This document shows, piece by piece, positions 25,744-35,463 of a stretch of 64,000 nucleotides of DNA. Each line of letters starts with the position of its first letter. The stretch's first letter is position 1. Below the pieces are notes generated by a model. That model had not been told where the DNA came from. It did not search any database and saw only the letters and a program-made list of their open reading frames with translations. Source of the DNA: CADEDV01 sp048498035 (lineage in GTDB: Bacteria > Bacteroidota > Bacteroidia > Chitinophagales > Chitinophagaceae); NCBI GenBank assembly GCA_048498035.1, contig JBEHYT010000008.1, positions 62,001 through 126,000 on the forward strand, written 5' to 3'. The translations under genes were made by a program, and so were the position numbers.

Positions 25744-25760
25744 AACGTTTCTTTAATTAA

Positions 25761-28700
25761 TTAAAAACTCAGGTTGATACCAAACGTAAATCCGTTGGTT
25801 TCGGGATAGGATGACGGTTCCTTTTCGGGACTGTATGATTTGTAGTGAGTAGCAGTAAAAATGTTTGTTCCGGTAGCATAGATCCTTAACCTTTCGATAT
25901 GCCACCGGGAGGTCAGGTTTTTATTCAGCGTGTAACCTATCGTAGCGGATCGAAGCCTGAAGTAAGAAGCATCCCGCAAACCCAGTACACCAAAATAGGG
26001 AACAGCAGCTGTGTATTGCGGCCTTGGTGCTTCGTTCGACTTATTATCCGGTGTCCAGTAGTTCACTTTTATCCCATTCAGTTTTCCATTCAGGCTTCCG
26101 CCATAATTAAAGTCGTAGTAGAACGGATTATTCTTGGTAACGCCTTGCACGGTATAAAACTCAAGGTTCATATCAAAATTCCTGTAGATCAGTGAAGAGT
26201 TGATCGTTGCGTACCAATCCGGATCAAGGTTGAATACTTTTCTGTCGTCGGTAGTTATTTTACCATCGCCATTATAATCGAATAGTTTTATGCTACCCGG
26301 CGTAGGCGCAGCGTCACCTGGCAGGTATTGATCCGGCGTGGGCGTTTCGCCTTCCTGCCAGATACCGCCAAACACATAGTTATAACTCACGTTGATCGGC
26401 TGCCCGATAAACCACCTGTTGTTAAGATCATTGATAGGTTTTCCATTGTCATCCACGCGACCATCAATTTCAAGTATCCTGCTTTTCTGTGTGGATATGG
26501 AACCACCGAGCGTCCAGCGAAGATCTTTTTTATCAATAATGACACCGTTCAATGAAAACTCCAGGCCATTACTCCGGGTCTTTCCAAGGTTGTCCCACAT
26601 GCTGGTATAACCAGTGATGGAAGCAACTGTACGTTTTACAAGCAAGTCATTGGTGGTGGTGGAATAATATTCGAGTGTGGCATTCAGCCTTTCTTTGAAG
26701 GCTACAAAATCAATTCCAACATTATAGGAACCGGTGGTTTCCCACTTCAGCGCTTTATTCAGCAATTCGCTGGAAGGCAGATAACCGATGTTTAAGGTAT
26801 TGGAACTACCCAGCAGGTATTCATAGCTGGTGGAGAGACCCAGCGTTCTGTAGCTTGGAATAGCCCAGTTACCCACCTTGCCATAGCTGAGTCGAAGCTT
26901 GAGTAAATTGATCCATTCCGTGTTTTTCAGGAATGGTTCATTATTGATCTTCCAGGCTACGGCCACTGAAGGCATGGTTGCCCATTTATTCGCAGCACCA
27001 AAAACGGAGGCACCATCTCTTCTCACCGAAGCCGTCAGCAGGTATTTATCCAGCAGCCCGTATTGAACACGGCCTGCAAATGAAACCGAATGCGTGCGCT
27101 GGATGCTACGTGTTACACCATCAATCGTGGCATCTGCCGCCATATCCCATTTAAATGCATCGGACGGTGAGTTGATAAAGCTGAAACCAGTTGTTTTTTG
27201 CAGATCCTGGTCAAAACTTTGAAGGAATGTGAGTCCGAGATTATGATGCCGGTTCCGAATAGGAACCGTATAGTTTACCAGGTTCTCAATTAAAAAGCTC
27301 GACCTGTTAAAATTACTGATCGAACCTTCACCGGTTGAACCCGGGTATTTTGTCGTTCTGTAAGAACCACTCTCGCGGTTATTGGTGCGTACGTTAGCAC
27401 TTAGCTTGTAAGAAAAGCCTGGGAAAAGTTTAAAATTGGCAAAGGTGGAGAGTACCAAATACTCATCTCTTTGCTCATTATCCCGTTCCCTGTTGTACCA
27501 AAGCGGGTTCACGGTTCCCGATGTGTTTATTTCCCGCAGCAGTTGGCCAGTGCTGTCAAACGCTTTTGCCAGTACAGGAACGGTTAGAATAGAACTAAAC
27601 CGGCTGCCGTCATTCAATTCTGTTTTAGCCCTCGTGTACGAAATATTTGTACCCATGTTGAGCCATTTGGCAACTGTGTAATCCAGGTTCACCCGCAAAT
27701 TACCCCGCTGGTAACCCGATTTATCAACCACACCATCCTGGTTAAAATATCCCATACCGATGGCATATTTCATTTTGTCGCTGCCTCCCCTGATGCTAAT
27801 TTCGTTACCATTCTGCAAGGCATTTTTTATCATCAGGTCTTCCCAATTCACGAAGTCCCGGTTGATATACGAATCATACATCACCTGGTCGTTCAGCACT
27901 ACATTGTAATTGATATTATCCGGCGTACCCAGGTTACCCACGCCGTCATTGTATTTAGCCCAGTATTCCAGCTTCACAAATTCATCGGGAGAATACAGGT
28001 CAAAGTTTCGATGTACGCTTTGTACCGTTACATAGGAATTAACATCCACGCTCACCTTTCCTGCCTTACCCCTTTTGGTAGTTATTAGTATGACTCCATT
28101 GGCTGCGCGGGAACCGTAAATCGCCTGCGAAGAGGCGTCTTTAAGAATGTCGATCGACTCAATATCGCCCGGGCTCAGATCGTCAATATGGGGAACGATC
28201 ATCCCATCTACAATAAATAAAGGAGACTGGTTGCTGCTTAATGACCGGTTGCCGCGGATCCTGATGTTGGCGCCACCACCCGGTGAAGTAGTGCCGGAAG
28301 TTACCAACACACCCGGCGCCTGGCCCCGAAGCATATCGGATACATTGGCCGTAGGAAATTTTTGCAGGCTTTCCGGTTTAATAGAGGCAACAGAACCGGT
28401 CAGATCCTTTTTCCGGGAGGTTCCGTACCCAATTACCACCACCCCATCAAGCGTTTCAAGATTTGGCTCCATGGAAATGGTAAGCTGGCTCTCGCTGCCC
28501 AGCTTAACCTCTTTTGGCTGGTAACCGGTATGGGTAAACAAAAGCGTGGCTCCGGGGGCGGCCGTTATGGTAAATTTGCCCTGGGCGTCGGTTACCGCCA
28601 CTCCTTTCCCGTTTATACTGATGCTGACATCGCTGACCGGCTTTTCAGCGTTGTCCCTGACCATACCCGTTACCCTGTTTTGGGCCTGGACACAAAGACC

Positions 28701-28784
28701 TGAAAGAAAAATGACCCAGAAAACGGTGAAGAATCGACAGGCACGTGGGTTTCCCCATAGCCTTTTTAGTAAGCTTTTTTTCAT
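25761..28784 (-). CDS. SusC/RagA TonB-dependent outer-membrane transporter
   Basis: Outer-membrane beta-barrel that imports oligosaccharides using TonB energy. In order: a long signal peptide ending CVQAQ, a carboxypeptidase-regulatory-like domain (VTGMVRDNAEKPVSDVSIS, GKFTITA), and the SusC signature DGVVVIGYGTSRKKDLTGSV at the TonB-box/plug junction. The plug follows (MLRGQAPGVLV, IRIRGNRSL, IDILKDASSQAIYGSRAANGVI), then a barrel of about 750 residues ending in NGFTFGINLSF. Length is 1007. It is first in the PUL operon and divergent from the hybrid regulator. Confidence 0.95.
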   Translation of the reverse strand: MKKSLLKRLWGNPRACRFFTVFWVIFLSGLCVQAQNRVTGMVRDNAEKPVSDVSISINGKGVAVTDAQGKFTITAAPGATLLFTHTGYQPKEVKLGSESQLTISMEPNLETLDGVVVIGYGTSRKKDLTGSVASIKPESLQKFPTANVSDMLRGQAPGVLVTSGTTSPGGGANIRIRGNRSLSSNQSPLFIVDGMIVPHIDDLSPGDIESIDILKDASSQAIYGSRAANGVILITTKRGKAGKVSVDVNSYVTVQSVHRNFDLYSPDEFVKLEYWAKYNDGVGNLGTPDNINYNVVLNDQVMYDSYINRDFVNWEDLMIKNALQNGNEISIRGGSDKMKYAIGMGYFNQDGVVDKSGYQRGNLRVNLDYTVAKWLNMGTNISYTRAKTELNDGSRFSSILTVPVLAKAFDSTGQLLREINTSGTVNPLWYNRERDNEQRDEYLVLSTFANFKLFPGFSYKLSANVRTNNRESGSYRTTKYPGSTGEGSISNFNRSSFLIENLVNYTVPIRNRHHNLGLTFLQSFDQDLQKTTGFSFINSPSDAFKWDMAADATIDGVTRSIQRTHSVSFAGRVQYGLLDKYLLTASVRRDGASVFGAANKWATMPSVAVAWKINNEPFLKNTEWINLLKLRLSYGKVGNWAIPSYRTLGLSTSYEYLLGSSNTLNIGYLPSSELLNKALKWETTGSYNVGIDFVAFKERLNATLEYYSTTTNDLLVKRTVASITGYTSMWDNLGKTRSNGLEFSLNGVIIDKKDLRWTLGGSISTQKSRILEIDGRVDDNGKPINDLNNRWFIGQPINVSYNYVFGGIWQEGETPTPDQYLPGDAAPTPGSIKLFDYNGDGKITTDDRKVFNLDPDWYATINSSLIYRNFDMNLEFYTVQGVTKNNPFYYDFNYGGSLNGKLNGIKVNYWTPDNKSNEAPRPQYTAAVPYFGVLGLRDASYFRLRSATIGYTLNKNLTSRWHIERLRIYATGTNIFTATHYKSYSPEKEPSSYPETNGFTFGINLSF

Positions 28785-29095
28785 ATGCGCATGCTTAGTT
28801 TTGAGATAATAAGTGGCATAAAGAAGCAGCTTTTATTTCAGCAGGGGCATAACGCAAATCTGTAAAAGAAAAAGAAAAGTCTTTTTTGTAAATCGGTAGA
28901 AATGAAACGGTAAGACGTACTTTTCTTCTATTTTATCGGACTTTTATCCTATCCATAGCCCTTTATTTCCCCGAATTTTATAGCAAGAGCTCCTGGCTGG
29001 ATAATTATTTCATATTTCCGGGCCACGGTGTTATGAATGATGGGGAATTCGGAAAACGATTGTTGTAAAAACGGAAATTGTATATTGCTTTTCGC
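28785..29095. promoter_or_regulatory. PUL control region between susC and its hybrid regulator
   Basis: 311 bases without a gene. It contains an interrupted inverted repeat: TAAAAGAAAAAGAAAAGT (28863-28880) faces ACTTTTCTTCTATTTTA (28919-28935), with AGAAAAGT/ACTTTTCT pairing exactly. Between the arms lie two CGGTA direct repeats 13 bases apart. A minus-strand CAGATTTG at 28855-28862 is one mismatch from the -7 element and could serve susC. These are the natural candidates for the AraC-domain binding site and the susC promoter. Confidence 0.4.
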
Positions 29096-32000
29096 ATGAA
29101 GATCAGATCAGTTCTTTTGTGTTTTGCCAGCATTATTGCCCAGGCCGCCTGCTCCCAAAGCCTGGTGTTTAACCACCTGAAAACAGCCCAGGGACTATCC
29201 CACTCCAGCGTAAATTCAATTTACCAGGATGAATTCAACCAGATTTGGATCGCTACACGCGATGGTTTAAACAGGTATGATGGCTATAAAATAGAGATCT
29301 TCCGCCCCGTTATTGATGATGTAAATGGCATTTTCGGCAACAATATCCAACGGGTTACCGGGGATAAAAAAGGCAATATTTTTATACAGTGTACGGCCGG
29401 ACTGGTAACCTATGATCTTCGAACGGAGGAGTTTAAGGTGATCCGGCGCGATAGTATCCGCTTCATCAGCTACGGTAAAAGCAGGTTATGGATCGGTCAG
29501 CAAAACCAGGTCAACTACCTGGTACCCGGAGAAACCGTGATCAGGAATTATGCCACACTGGATCCTGCCGCACATGTTACCAGCATCATGGAAGATGGGT
29601 TTTCCAACTTGTACGTAGGCACACAATCCCAGGGCCTGGTGTTGATTGATGTAAATGGACGAAGTACCGTTTTGATAAAAGATATCAGCGTGGTTTGCAC
29701 CATCGTCGATAAGCAACAACGAATCTGGGTGGGCACGCTCAACAGCGGGCTGTTTTGCATTGATACAAAAGGAAACATTACAAATTATACCAATCAGCTA
29801 AACGACAAGGAATCTATTCCAAATAATTACGTAAGAGCCATCTGCCAGGATGACCTCGGGTATTTCTGGGTAGGCACCTATGGCGGGCTGGCCAGGCTTG
29901 ACCCCGAGACCAGGAAATTCAGGAATTTCAAATATGCCAGTTTCGATACCTATTCCATTGGAAGTTCTTCGATCTGGTGTATTACAAAAGATATACAGGG
30001 ATCCCTTTGGATCGGCAGCTTTTTCGGGGGTGTTGATATTATTGACCCGGAATTTTCTTTCTACTCGTATTACAGACCTTCCGTAGACAACAAAGGAATA
30101 AGCAGTTCTATCGTCAGCACCGTATCTGAAGATGAAAAAGGAAACCTCTGGATTGGCACAGACGACAAAGGACTAAACTATTTTGACCGGGCAAAAGGGA
30201 CTTTCGATCATTATACCCACAGTGATGCGGACCCGAATTCGCTTACTTCCAACACCATAAAAAACACACTCTTTGACAGGGAGAACAATTGCCTGTGGAT
30301 CGGCATGCACCTGGGAGGATTGAATAAACTCGATCTAACCACAAAAAAGATCACGAGGATCGACCTGCATTCCGGGAAACCAGCCGTCGACAATTATGTA
30401 CGCAGCATCATCAAGTTTGGCGACAGCCTGTTGCTGGGCACCCATTTCTCAGTGTATGTCTATGCTATTAAGACAGGTGTCATCACCCGCCTGCTTGATA
30501 AAAAACACACTGAAACCAACAGGCAGGTATGGGATATGATGCTGAGTTCTGACAATTCCCTTTGGTTTGCCACCTCCGCCGACGTTTTCAGGTATGATTT
30601 CAGAACGAGGACGCTGGAAAAATATCTCTACCACAACAGGAAGGCTGGTATAGATGAGAGCATCACACTTGCCAGCTTTTTTGAAGATAAAAAAAAGCGG
30701 GTCTGGATAGGCTCTGCCAACAAAGGGATTGGGCTTTATAACAATAGCCAGGACACAATAAAGTTCCTGAATACATCCAACACGAACATAATAGACGACT
30801 ATATTCTTGGCATCAATGAATCACCAATGGGATACCTTGTGCTTGCAACCAACAAGGGATTATCTCTTCTTGACGTGGAAAAAAATATTTTTTATAACTA
30901 TTACAATGATTTTTTCCCATTTGAATCACTGAATGAAAGAAGCGTTTATAAGACCAGGTCGGGCGAAATCGTATTATGCAGTTTAAACGGGCTGCTCATC
31001 CTCACGGAAAGAGACCTGATGTTGAAGCCCAGGGATTATGTAATTAACCTCACGGCTTTATATGTCAACAACAAACTGATAAAACCGAAAGAGGAACCCG
31101 GCATCATCGGCGAGTCCATCCTTTATTCAGACAAAATTGAGCTGAACAATAGCCATTCCGTATTTTCAGTAGAATTCTCTACATCCAACTATATAAAAGC
31201 CCTGCAGCCGGAGATACAATATATATTGGAAGGATTTGACAAGGAATGGGTAAATGTACATGGCAACAACAACCTCATTACCTATACCAATCTTAACCCG
31301 GGTAAATATATATTAAAGATAAGAGGGGTAAACAAGCTTACGCAACAAAATATTCCGGTGAAAGAAGTGGAGATCATTGTTGATCCTCCATTTTATAAAA
31401 GCTGGTATGCCTACCTGTTTTACTTTTTATTGGCTGGCGGACTTTTGATATTGATCCTTTACCAGGTAAAATTAAGAGCATCGTTGAAATATGCGCACCT
31501 GGAAAAAACCCATATTGAAAAACTGAACCAGTATAAACTTCGTTTTTTTACAAACGTATCGCACGAAATTCGCACGCCGGTAACGCTGATCATCACACAA
31601 CTTGAAATGTTGCTGCAGCGTACAGACCTGTCACAATCCATCCGTAATAGGTTAACGAATATTGCGCGGAATACAAATAATCTTAAGGTACTGATCAATG
31701 AGCTCCTTGATTTCAGAAAGCAGGAACAGGGTCATCTGCAGCTAAAGGTTTCAGAAAACGACCTGATAAAATATATCGAGAACATCTTTTATTCCTTCAA
31801 GGATCTCGCGAATTACAAACATATCCATATTTCATTTATCCATAATGAGGATGAATTGAAAATGTGGTTTGATGCTAATCAATTGTATAAAGTATTTGTC
31901 AACCTGCTATCCAATGCGTTCAAATTTACTCCCGACAAAGGGTCCGTTAGCGTGGAGGTAGAGAAAAAATCCGGTTGGGTAACAGTCGCTATTTCCGATA

Positions 32001-33094
32001 CCGGGATCGGGATTGGCAAGGAGGACATTGATAAACTTTTTGAGAGTTTTTACCAGGGTGAAAACATACATAATGCCAATGTAGAACCGGGAACCGGGAT
32101 TGGACTGGCGCTGGCTAAAAATATTATTGAAGCGCACGGTGGAACCATTTCGGTGCAAAGCAAAGAAAATAACGGAAGCGTCTTTTCGGTTTCATTGCCG
32201 CTGGTGCACCCGACATTAACTGGAAGTAAAACCGAAACTACTGCCAAAGAAACGGACTACCGGGAGGAACTCTATTTACCCGATGAAAGTTTCCTGGAAG
32301 AGATCCGGCAACAACAACCGGAAGGAGTTGCTACCGGGGCTGTCACTATTCTTATTATAGAGGATAATGAAGAGCTGCTGGAATTGCTGTGTAACATTTT
32401 TACATCCGTATATACTGTGATAAAGACAACAAATGGTGATGAAGGATTTAAGATGGCGATAGAATCAAAACCCGATATTATCCTGTCGGATATCATGATC
32501 CCTGGTATGTCAGGGATTGAGCTATGCAAAAAAGTAAAAAGTAACCTGGAAATCTGCCATATACCGGTGGTATTATTAACAGCCCGTACGGCAGCAGAAA
32601 GTAACCTGGAAGGGTTAATGGCAGGCGCCGACGACTATATCACCAAGCCTTTTAATACCAGGATATTGATATCAAGATGTAATAATCTTATCAATAACAG
32701 GATCATCCTGCAAAGGAAATTCCGGACAAGCCCCGACCTGGATACGTCCCAGTTAGCCGCCAGCAAGCCCGACCAGGAATTACTGATCCATGCTATTGCA
32801 ATAATCGAAGAACATATCGGCAACCCGGAATTCAACATCACGGTATTTGCTAATAAAATGCTGATGGGCAGAAGTTCATTATTTTCCAAAATAAAAGCCA
32901 TTACCGGTCAAACACCGAAAGATTTTATTACAACGATAAGGATGAAAAAAAGCCTTGTTATTTTGAAGGAAAGCCCGGAGATGCCTGTATCAGAAATAGC
33001 TACGCTGGTTGGATTTAATGATACGTCTTACTTTATCAAAACGTTTAAACAACACTTTGGCATTACTCCCAAACAATACAGGATAAAGGAGTAG
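29096..33094 (+). CDS. Hybrid two-component system regulator (sensor, kinase, receiver and AraC output in one protein)
   Basis: Senses an oligosaccharide in the periplasm and switches on the PUL. A signal sequence (to about ACSQ) precedes two seven-bladed-type Reg_prop propellers (repeated WIGT and LWIATRDGLNRYDG motifs, residues ~25-690), a Y_Y_Y domain, and one membrane span at about 769-791. HisKA has the phospho-acceptor His823 in NVSHEIRTP. The ATPase has NLLSNAFKFTP, DTGIGIG and GTGIGLALA. The receiver carries Asp1132 in LSDIMIP, and an AraC helix-turn-helix ends in TSYFIKTFKQHFGITPKQYR. Start ATG 29096 gives 1332 residues. It probably binds the intergenic region next to susC. Confidence 0.95.
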   Translation: MKIRSVLLCFASIIAQAACSQSLVFNHLKTAQGLSHSSVNSIYQDEFNQIWIATRDGLNRYDGYKIEIFRPVIDDVNGIFGNNIQRVTGDKKGNIFIQCTAGLVTYDLRTEEFKVIRRDSIRFISYGKSRLWIGQQNQVNYLVPGETVIRNYATLDPAAHVTSIMEDGFSNLYVGTQSQGLVLIDVNGRSTVLIKDISVVCTIVDKQQRIWVGTLNSGLFCIDTKGNITNYTNQLNDKESIPNNYVRAICQDDLGYFWVGTYGGLARLDPETRKFRNFKYASFDTYSIGSSSIWCITKDIQGSLWIGSFFGGVDIIDPEFSFYSYYRPSVDNKGISSSIVSTVSEDEKGNLWIGTDDKGLNYFDRAKGTFDHYTHSDADPNSLTSNTIKNTLFDRENNCLWIGMHLGGLNKLDLTTKKITRIDLHSGKPAVDNYVRSIIKFGDSLLLGTHFSVYVYAIKTGVITRLLDKKHTETNRQVWDMMLSSDNSLWFATSADVFRYDFRTRTLEKYLYHNRKAGIDESITLASFFEDKKKRVWIGSANKGIGLYNNSQDTIKFLNTSNTNIIDDYILGINESPMGYLVLATNKGLSLLDVEKNIFYNYYNDFFPFESLNERSVYKTRSGEIVLCSLNGLLILTERDLMLKPRDYVINLTALYVNNKLIKPKEEPGIIGESILYSDKIELNNSHSVFSVEFSTSNYIKALQPEIQYILEGFDKEWVNVHGNNNLITYTNLNPGKYILKIRGVNKLTQQNIPVKEVEIIVDPPFYKSWYAYLFYFLLAGGLLILILYQVKLRASLKYAHLEKTHIEKLNQYKLRFFTNVSHEIRTPVTLIITQLEMLLQRTDLSQSIRNRLTNIARNTNNLKVLINELLDFRKQEQGHLQLKVSENDLIKYIENIFYSFKDLANYKHIHISFIHNEDELKMWFDANQLYKVFVNLLSNAFKFTPDKGSVSVEVEKKSGWVTVAISDTGIGIGKEDIDKLFESFYQGENIHNANVEPGTGIGLALAKNIIEAHGGTISVQSKENNGSVFSVSLPLVHPTLTGSKTETTAKETDYREELYLPDESFLEEIRQQQPEGVATGAVTILIIEDNEELLELLCNIFTSVYTVIKTTNGDEGFKMAIESKPDIILSDIMIPGMSGIELCKKVKSNLEICHIPVVLLTARTAAESNLEGLMAGADDYITKPFNTRILISRCNNLINNRIILQRKFRTSPDLDTSQLAASKPDQELLIHAIAIIEEHIGNPEFNITVFANKMLMGRSSLFSKIKAITGQTPKDFITTIRMKKSLVILKESPEMPVSEIATLVGFNDTSYFIKTFKQHFGITPKQYRIKE

Positions 33095-33189
33095 GAAAAA
33101 GACCGGGTGCTGTAAAATGCCATCATTAATAAATTGATCGTCATTTACTTAATAAGTTCAGAAAAGAATATGCCGGTTTGCGATAAAAT

Positions 33190-33218
33190 TTAGTAATATT
33201 GCTAATTAAATTAGTAAT
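33190..33218. promoter_or_regulatory. Candidate operator upstream of imuA
   Basis: TTAGTAATATTGCTAA (33190-33205) is a 16-base near-perfect palindrome with one mismatched pair. Its left half TTAGTAAT recurs at 33211-33218, 21 bases away (two helical turns) and running into the imuA start codon. TAATATTG inside it is one mismatch from the -7 element. This is a good candidate for a repressor site controlling the mutagenesis cassette. Confidence 0.5.
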
Positions 33219-33949
33219 TGCAGGCCGCTGCCCACGATATTATCAACCGACTGCAACAGGAATTGTTAGTCTTGCAGGGACTTAAATCTCCCAAAGCGGG
33301 ACTGGCTCCGGATACAGGACTTGGACTGATCCGGCATGCATTTCCCAACCAGCAGTTTCCCCTAGGCGCTGTACATGAATTTTGTTGTGACAACCGGGAA
33401 ATGCTCGCTGCCACTTCAGGATTTGTAAGCGCTATTACCGGGCGACTGATGCAAACAGGTGGTGTGCTGATATGGATCGGGAACAGGCATCTCCCCTTTC
33501 CGCCTGCACTTTGCCAGTTTGGGATACGGCCGGATCATGTTGTTTTTATACGTCCGGGTAAAGACCGTGACATTCTGTGGACCATGGAAGAAGCGCTTCA
33601 CTGTGAAGGCCTGGCAGCAGTGGTAGCTGAAACCGGTACATTGGATTTTACAGCCGCCAGGCGTTTGCAACTGGCCGTGGAAAAAAGCCAGGTCACGGGA
33701 TTTTTACTCCGTACCCAGCAAGGTGTAGCTGTTACCACAGGTTGTGTAACACGATGGAAGATCAGCGCTGCGCATAGCCATACTCCCGGAGAATTACCAG
33801 GCGTGGGCTATCCCTGCTGGAATGTAGACTTGCTGAAAGTGCGCAATGGCAAACCCGGTAGCTGGCAATTACAATGGAAAAAAGGCGCTTTTCACCTGGT
33901 ACAACCTGCTATTACCCCGCCATTGCAGGTGCATCGCAAAACAGGCTGA
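33218..33949 (+). CDS. imuA: ImuA-like protein of the mutagenesis cassette
   Basis: Accessory factor of translesion synthesis, 243 residues, distantly RecA/SulA-like. It has the ImuA-type opening IINRLQQELLVLQGLK, GAVHEF near residue 52, the strand GGVLIWIGNRHLPFPPALCQFG, and DRDILWTMEEAL followed by EGLAAVVAETGTLDFTAARRLQLA. No Walker A motif is visible, as expected for this branch. The start is TTG at 33218 because a stop codon lies immediately upstream in frame. imuB follows after one base and dnaE2 after that, the classic three-gene cassette. Confidence 0.83.
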   Translation: MQAAAHDIINRLQQELLVLQGLKSPKAGLAPDTGLGLIRHAFPNQQFPLGAVHEFCCDNREMLAATSGFVSAITGRLMQTGGVLIWIGNRHLPFPPALCQFGIRPDHVVFIRPGKDRDILWTMEEALHCEGLAAVVAETGTLDFTAARRLQLAVEKSQVTGFLLRTQQGVAVTTGCVTRWKISAAHSHTPGELPGVGYPCWNVDLLKVRNGKPGSWQLQWKKGAFHLVQPAITPPLQVHRKTG

Positions 33950-33950
33950 T

Positions 33951-35453
33951 ATGTGTGCAAGATTTGTAGCGATCGATTTTCCGTATTTGAAAACGGACTG
34001 GATCAGTTTCCGCCACCCGGAATTGCGTGATCAGCCCCTGGTAGTGGCAGCGCCAGATCATGCACGATTATGTATTACCGCTTCCAATGTAAAAGCAGAG
34101 CAGGCCGGTATTTTCAACGGTATGCCTGTAGCTGATGCAAGGGCAATTGTTCCGGGATTGCAGGTTATCCGGGACCGTGAAGGATTGGACCAGCAATTAT
34201 TAGCACGTATCGCAGAAGGCTGTATCCGTTATACACCTGCTGTTGCCCTGGATGGTATGGGTGGACTTTTACTGGATAGTACCGGTTGTGCGCATTTATG
34301 GGGAGATGAAAAAAATTATCTCGCAGACATCGCGAAGCGACTGGCAAAATGGGGTTACCAGGCACGATTATCCATGGCTGATACAGCAGGTGCCGCCTGG
34401 GGAATGTCGCGCTTTGGCGCTACCAGTTCTATTATACCCAAAGGTGCGCAGCAAACGGCATTGCTTTCCCTACCACCGGCCTGTTTGCGGCTGGATGCTG
34501 CTACGCTGGAACGATTGCAGAAACTTGGACTTCGAACTGTACGGGATTTTATTTCGATGCCCCGCACGGCATTACGAAGAAGATTTGGAAATGGGTTATT
34601 GCTGCGGCTGGACCAGGCATTGGGAAAAGTAGAAGAACCGCTTTCATTTATTCAACCGGTAACGCCCTACCAGGAACGGCTGCCTTCACTTGAACCCATT
34701 GTAACGGCAACGGGTATTGATATTGCGCTGCAACAATTACTGGATGTATTGTGTGAGCGGTTGCGGCTGGAGGGACAGGGAATTCGTTCTGCTGTTTTTA
34801 CCTGCTTCAGGGTGGATGGACATATACAGCGCGTAACCATCGGCACTCACAGGTCAACACATAATGCTGCTCATCTTTTTAAACTTTTTTCAAACCATAC
34901 CGGGAAAATTGAACCTGATTTGGGGATTGAAGTATTTGTGCTGGAAGCACTAAAAACGGAGCCGGTAACTATCGCACAGCAACAATTATGGACGCCCATT
35001 GCAGCAGTAAACCAGGCAGCAATTGGAGAATTGGCAGATCGTATCACAGCCAGGTTTGGGGCGGGAAAGATAACCCGTTACCTCCCGGCGGAGCATTACT
35101 GGCCGGAAAACAGCATTCGTGAAGCGGCTTCACTGGAAGAAAAGTCAACCACTGAATGGATCATTCATCAACCACGCCCCCTTTACCTGCTATCATTACC
35201 TGAACGCATTGAAGTAGCAGCACCCATACCAGATTATCCTCCGCTGCATTTCCGGTATAAAAACAAACTGCATACTGTTTGCAAGGCAGACGGTCCTGAA
35301 CGCATTGAACAGGAATGGTGGCTTAACCGGGGAGAACACCGGGACTACTATACCGTAGAAGATGAGGAAGGAAAAAGATACTGGCTGTTTCGATTAGGAC
35401 ACTATAGTGAAACACAGGCGCCGGGATGGTACCTGCATGGATTTTTTGCATAA
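33951..35453 (+). CDS. imuB: ImuB, Y-family polymerase-like protein
   Basis: Non-catalytic Y-family relative that links ImuA, DnaE2 and the sliding clamp during error-prone repair. It starts ARFVAIDFPYLKTDWISFRHPEL and keeps one acidic residue (Asp9). The catalytic S-x-D-E motif of active polymerases is replaced by LLLDSTGCAHLWGDE around Asp109, as in known ImuB proteins. A helix-hairpin region (LERLQKLGLRTVRDFISMPRTALRRRFG) and a little-finger-like domain follow. Start ATG 33951 gives 500 residues; dnaE2 begins 10 bases after the stop. Confidence 0.9.
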   Translation: MCARFVAIDFPYLKTDWISFRHPELRDQPLVVAAPDHARLCITASNVKAEQAGIFNGMPVADARAIVPGLQVIRDREGLDQQLLARIAEGCIRYTPAVALDGMGGLLLDSTGCAHLWGDEKNYLADIAKRLAKWGYQARLSMADTAGAAWGMSRFGATSSIIPKGAQQTALLSLPPACLRLDAATLERLQKLGLRTVRDFISMPRTALRRRFGNGLLLRLDQALGKVEEPLSFIQPVTPYQERLPSLEPIVTATGIDIALQQLLDVLCERLRLEGQGIRSAVFTCFRVDGHIQRVTIGTHRSTHNAAHLFKLFSNHTGKIEPDLGIEVFVLEALKTEPVTIAQQQLWTPIAAVNQAAIGELADRITARFGAGKITRYLPAEHYWPENSIREAASLEEKSTTEWIIHQPRPLYLLSLPERIEVAAPIPDYPPLHFRYKNKLHTVCKADGPERIEQEWWLNRGEHRDYYTVEDEEGKRYWLFRLGHYSETQAPGWYLHGFFA

Positions 35454-35463
35454 ATGCGATAAG

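Noticed and set aside
33846..33950. Upstream extension of imuB
   Set aside because: It overlaps the end of imuA out of frame; the protein family begins at ATG 33951.
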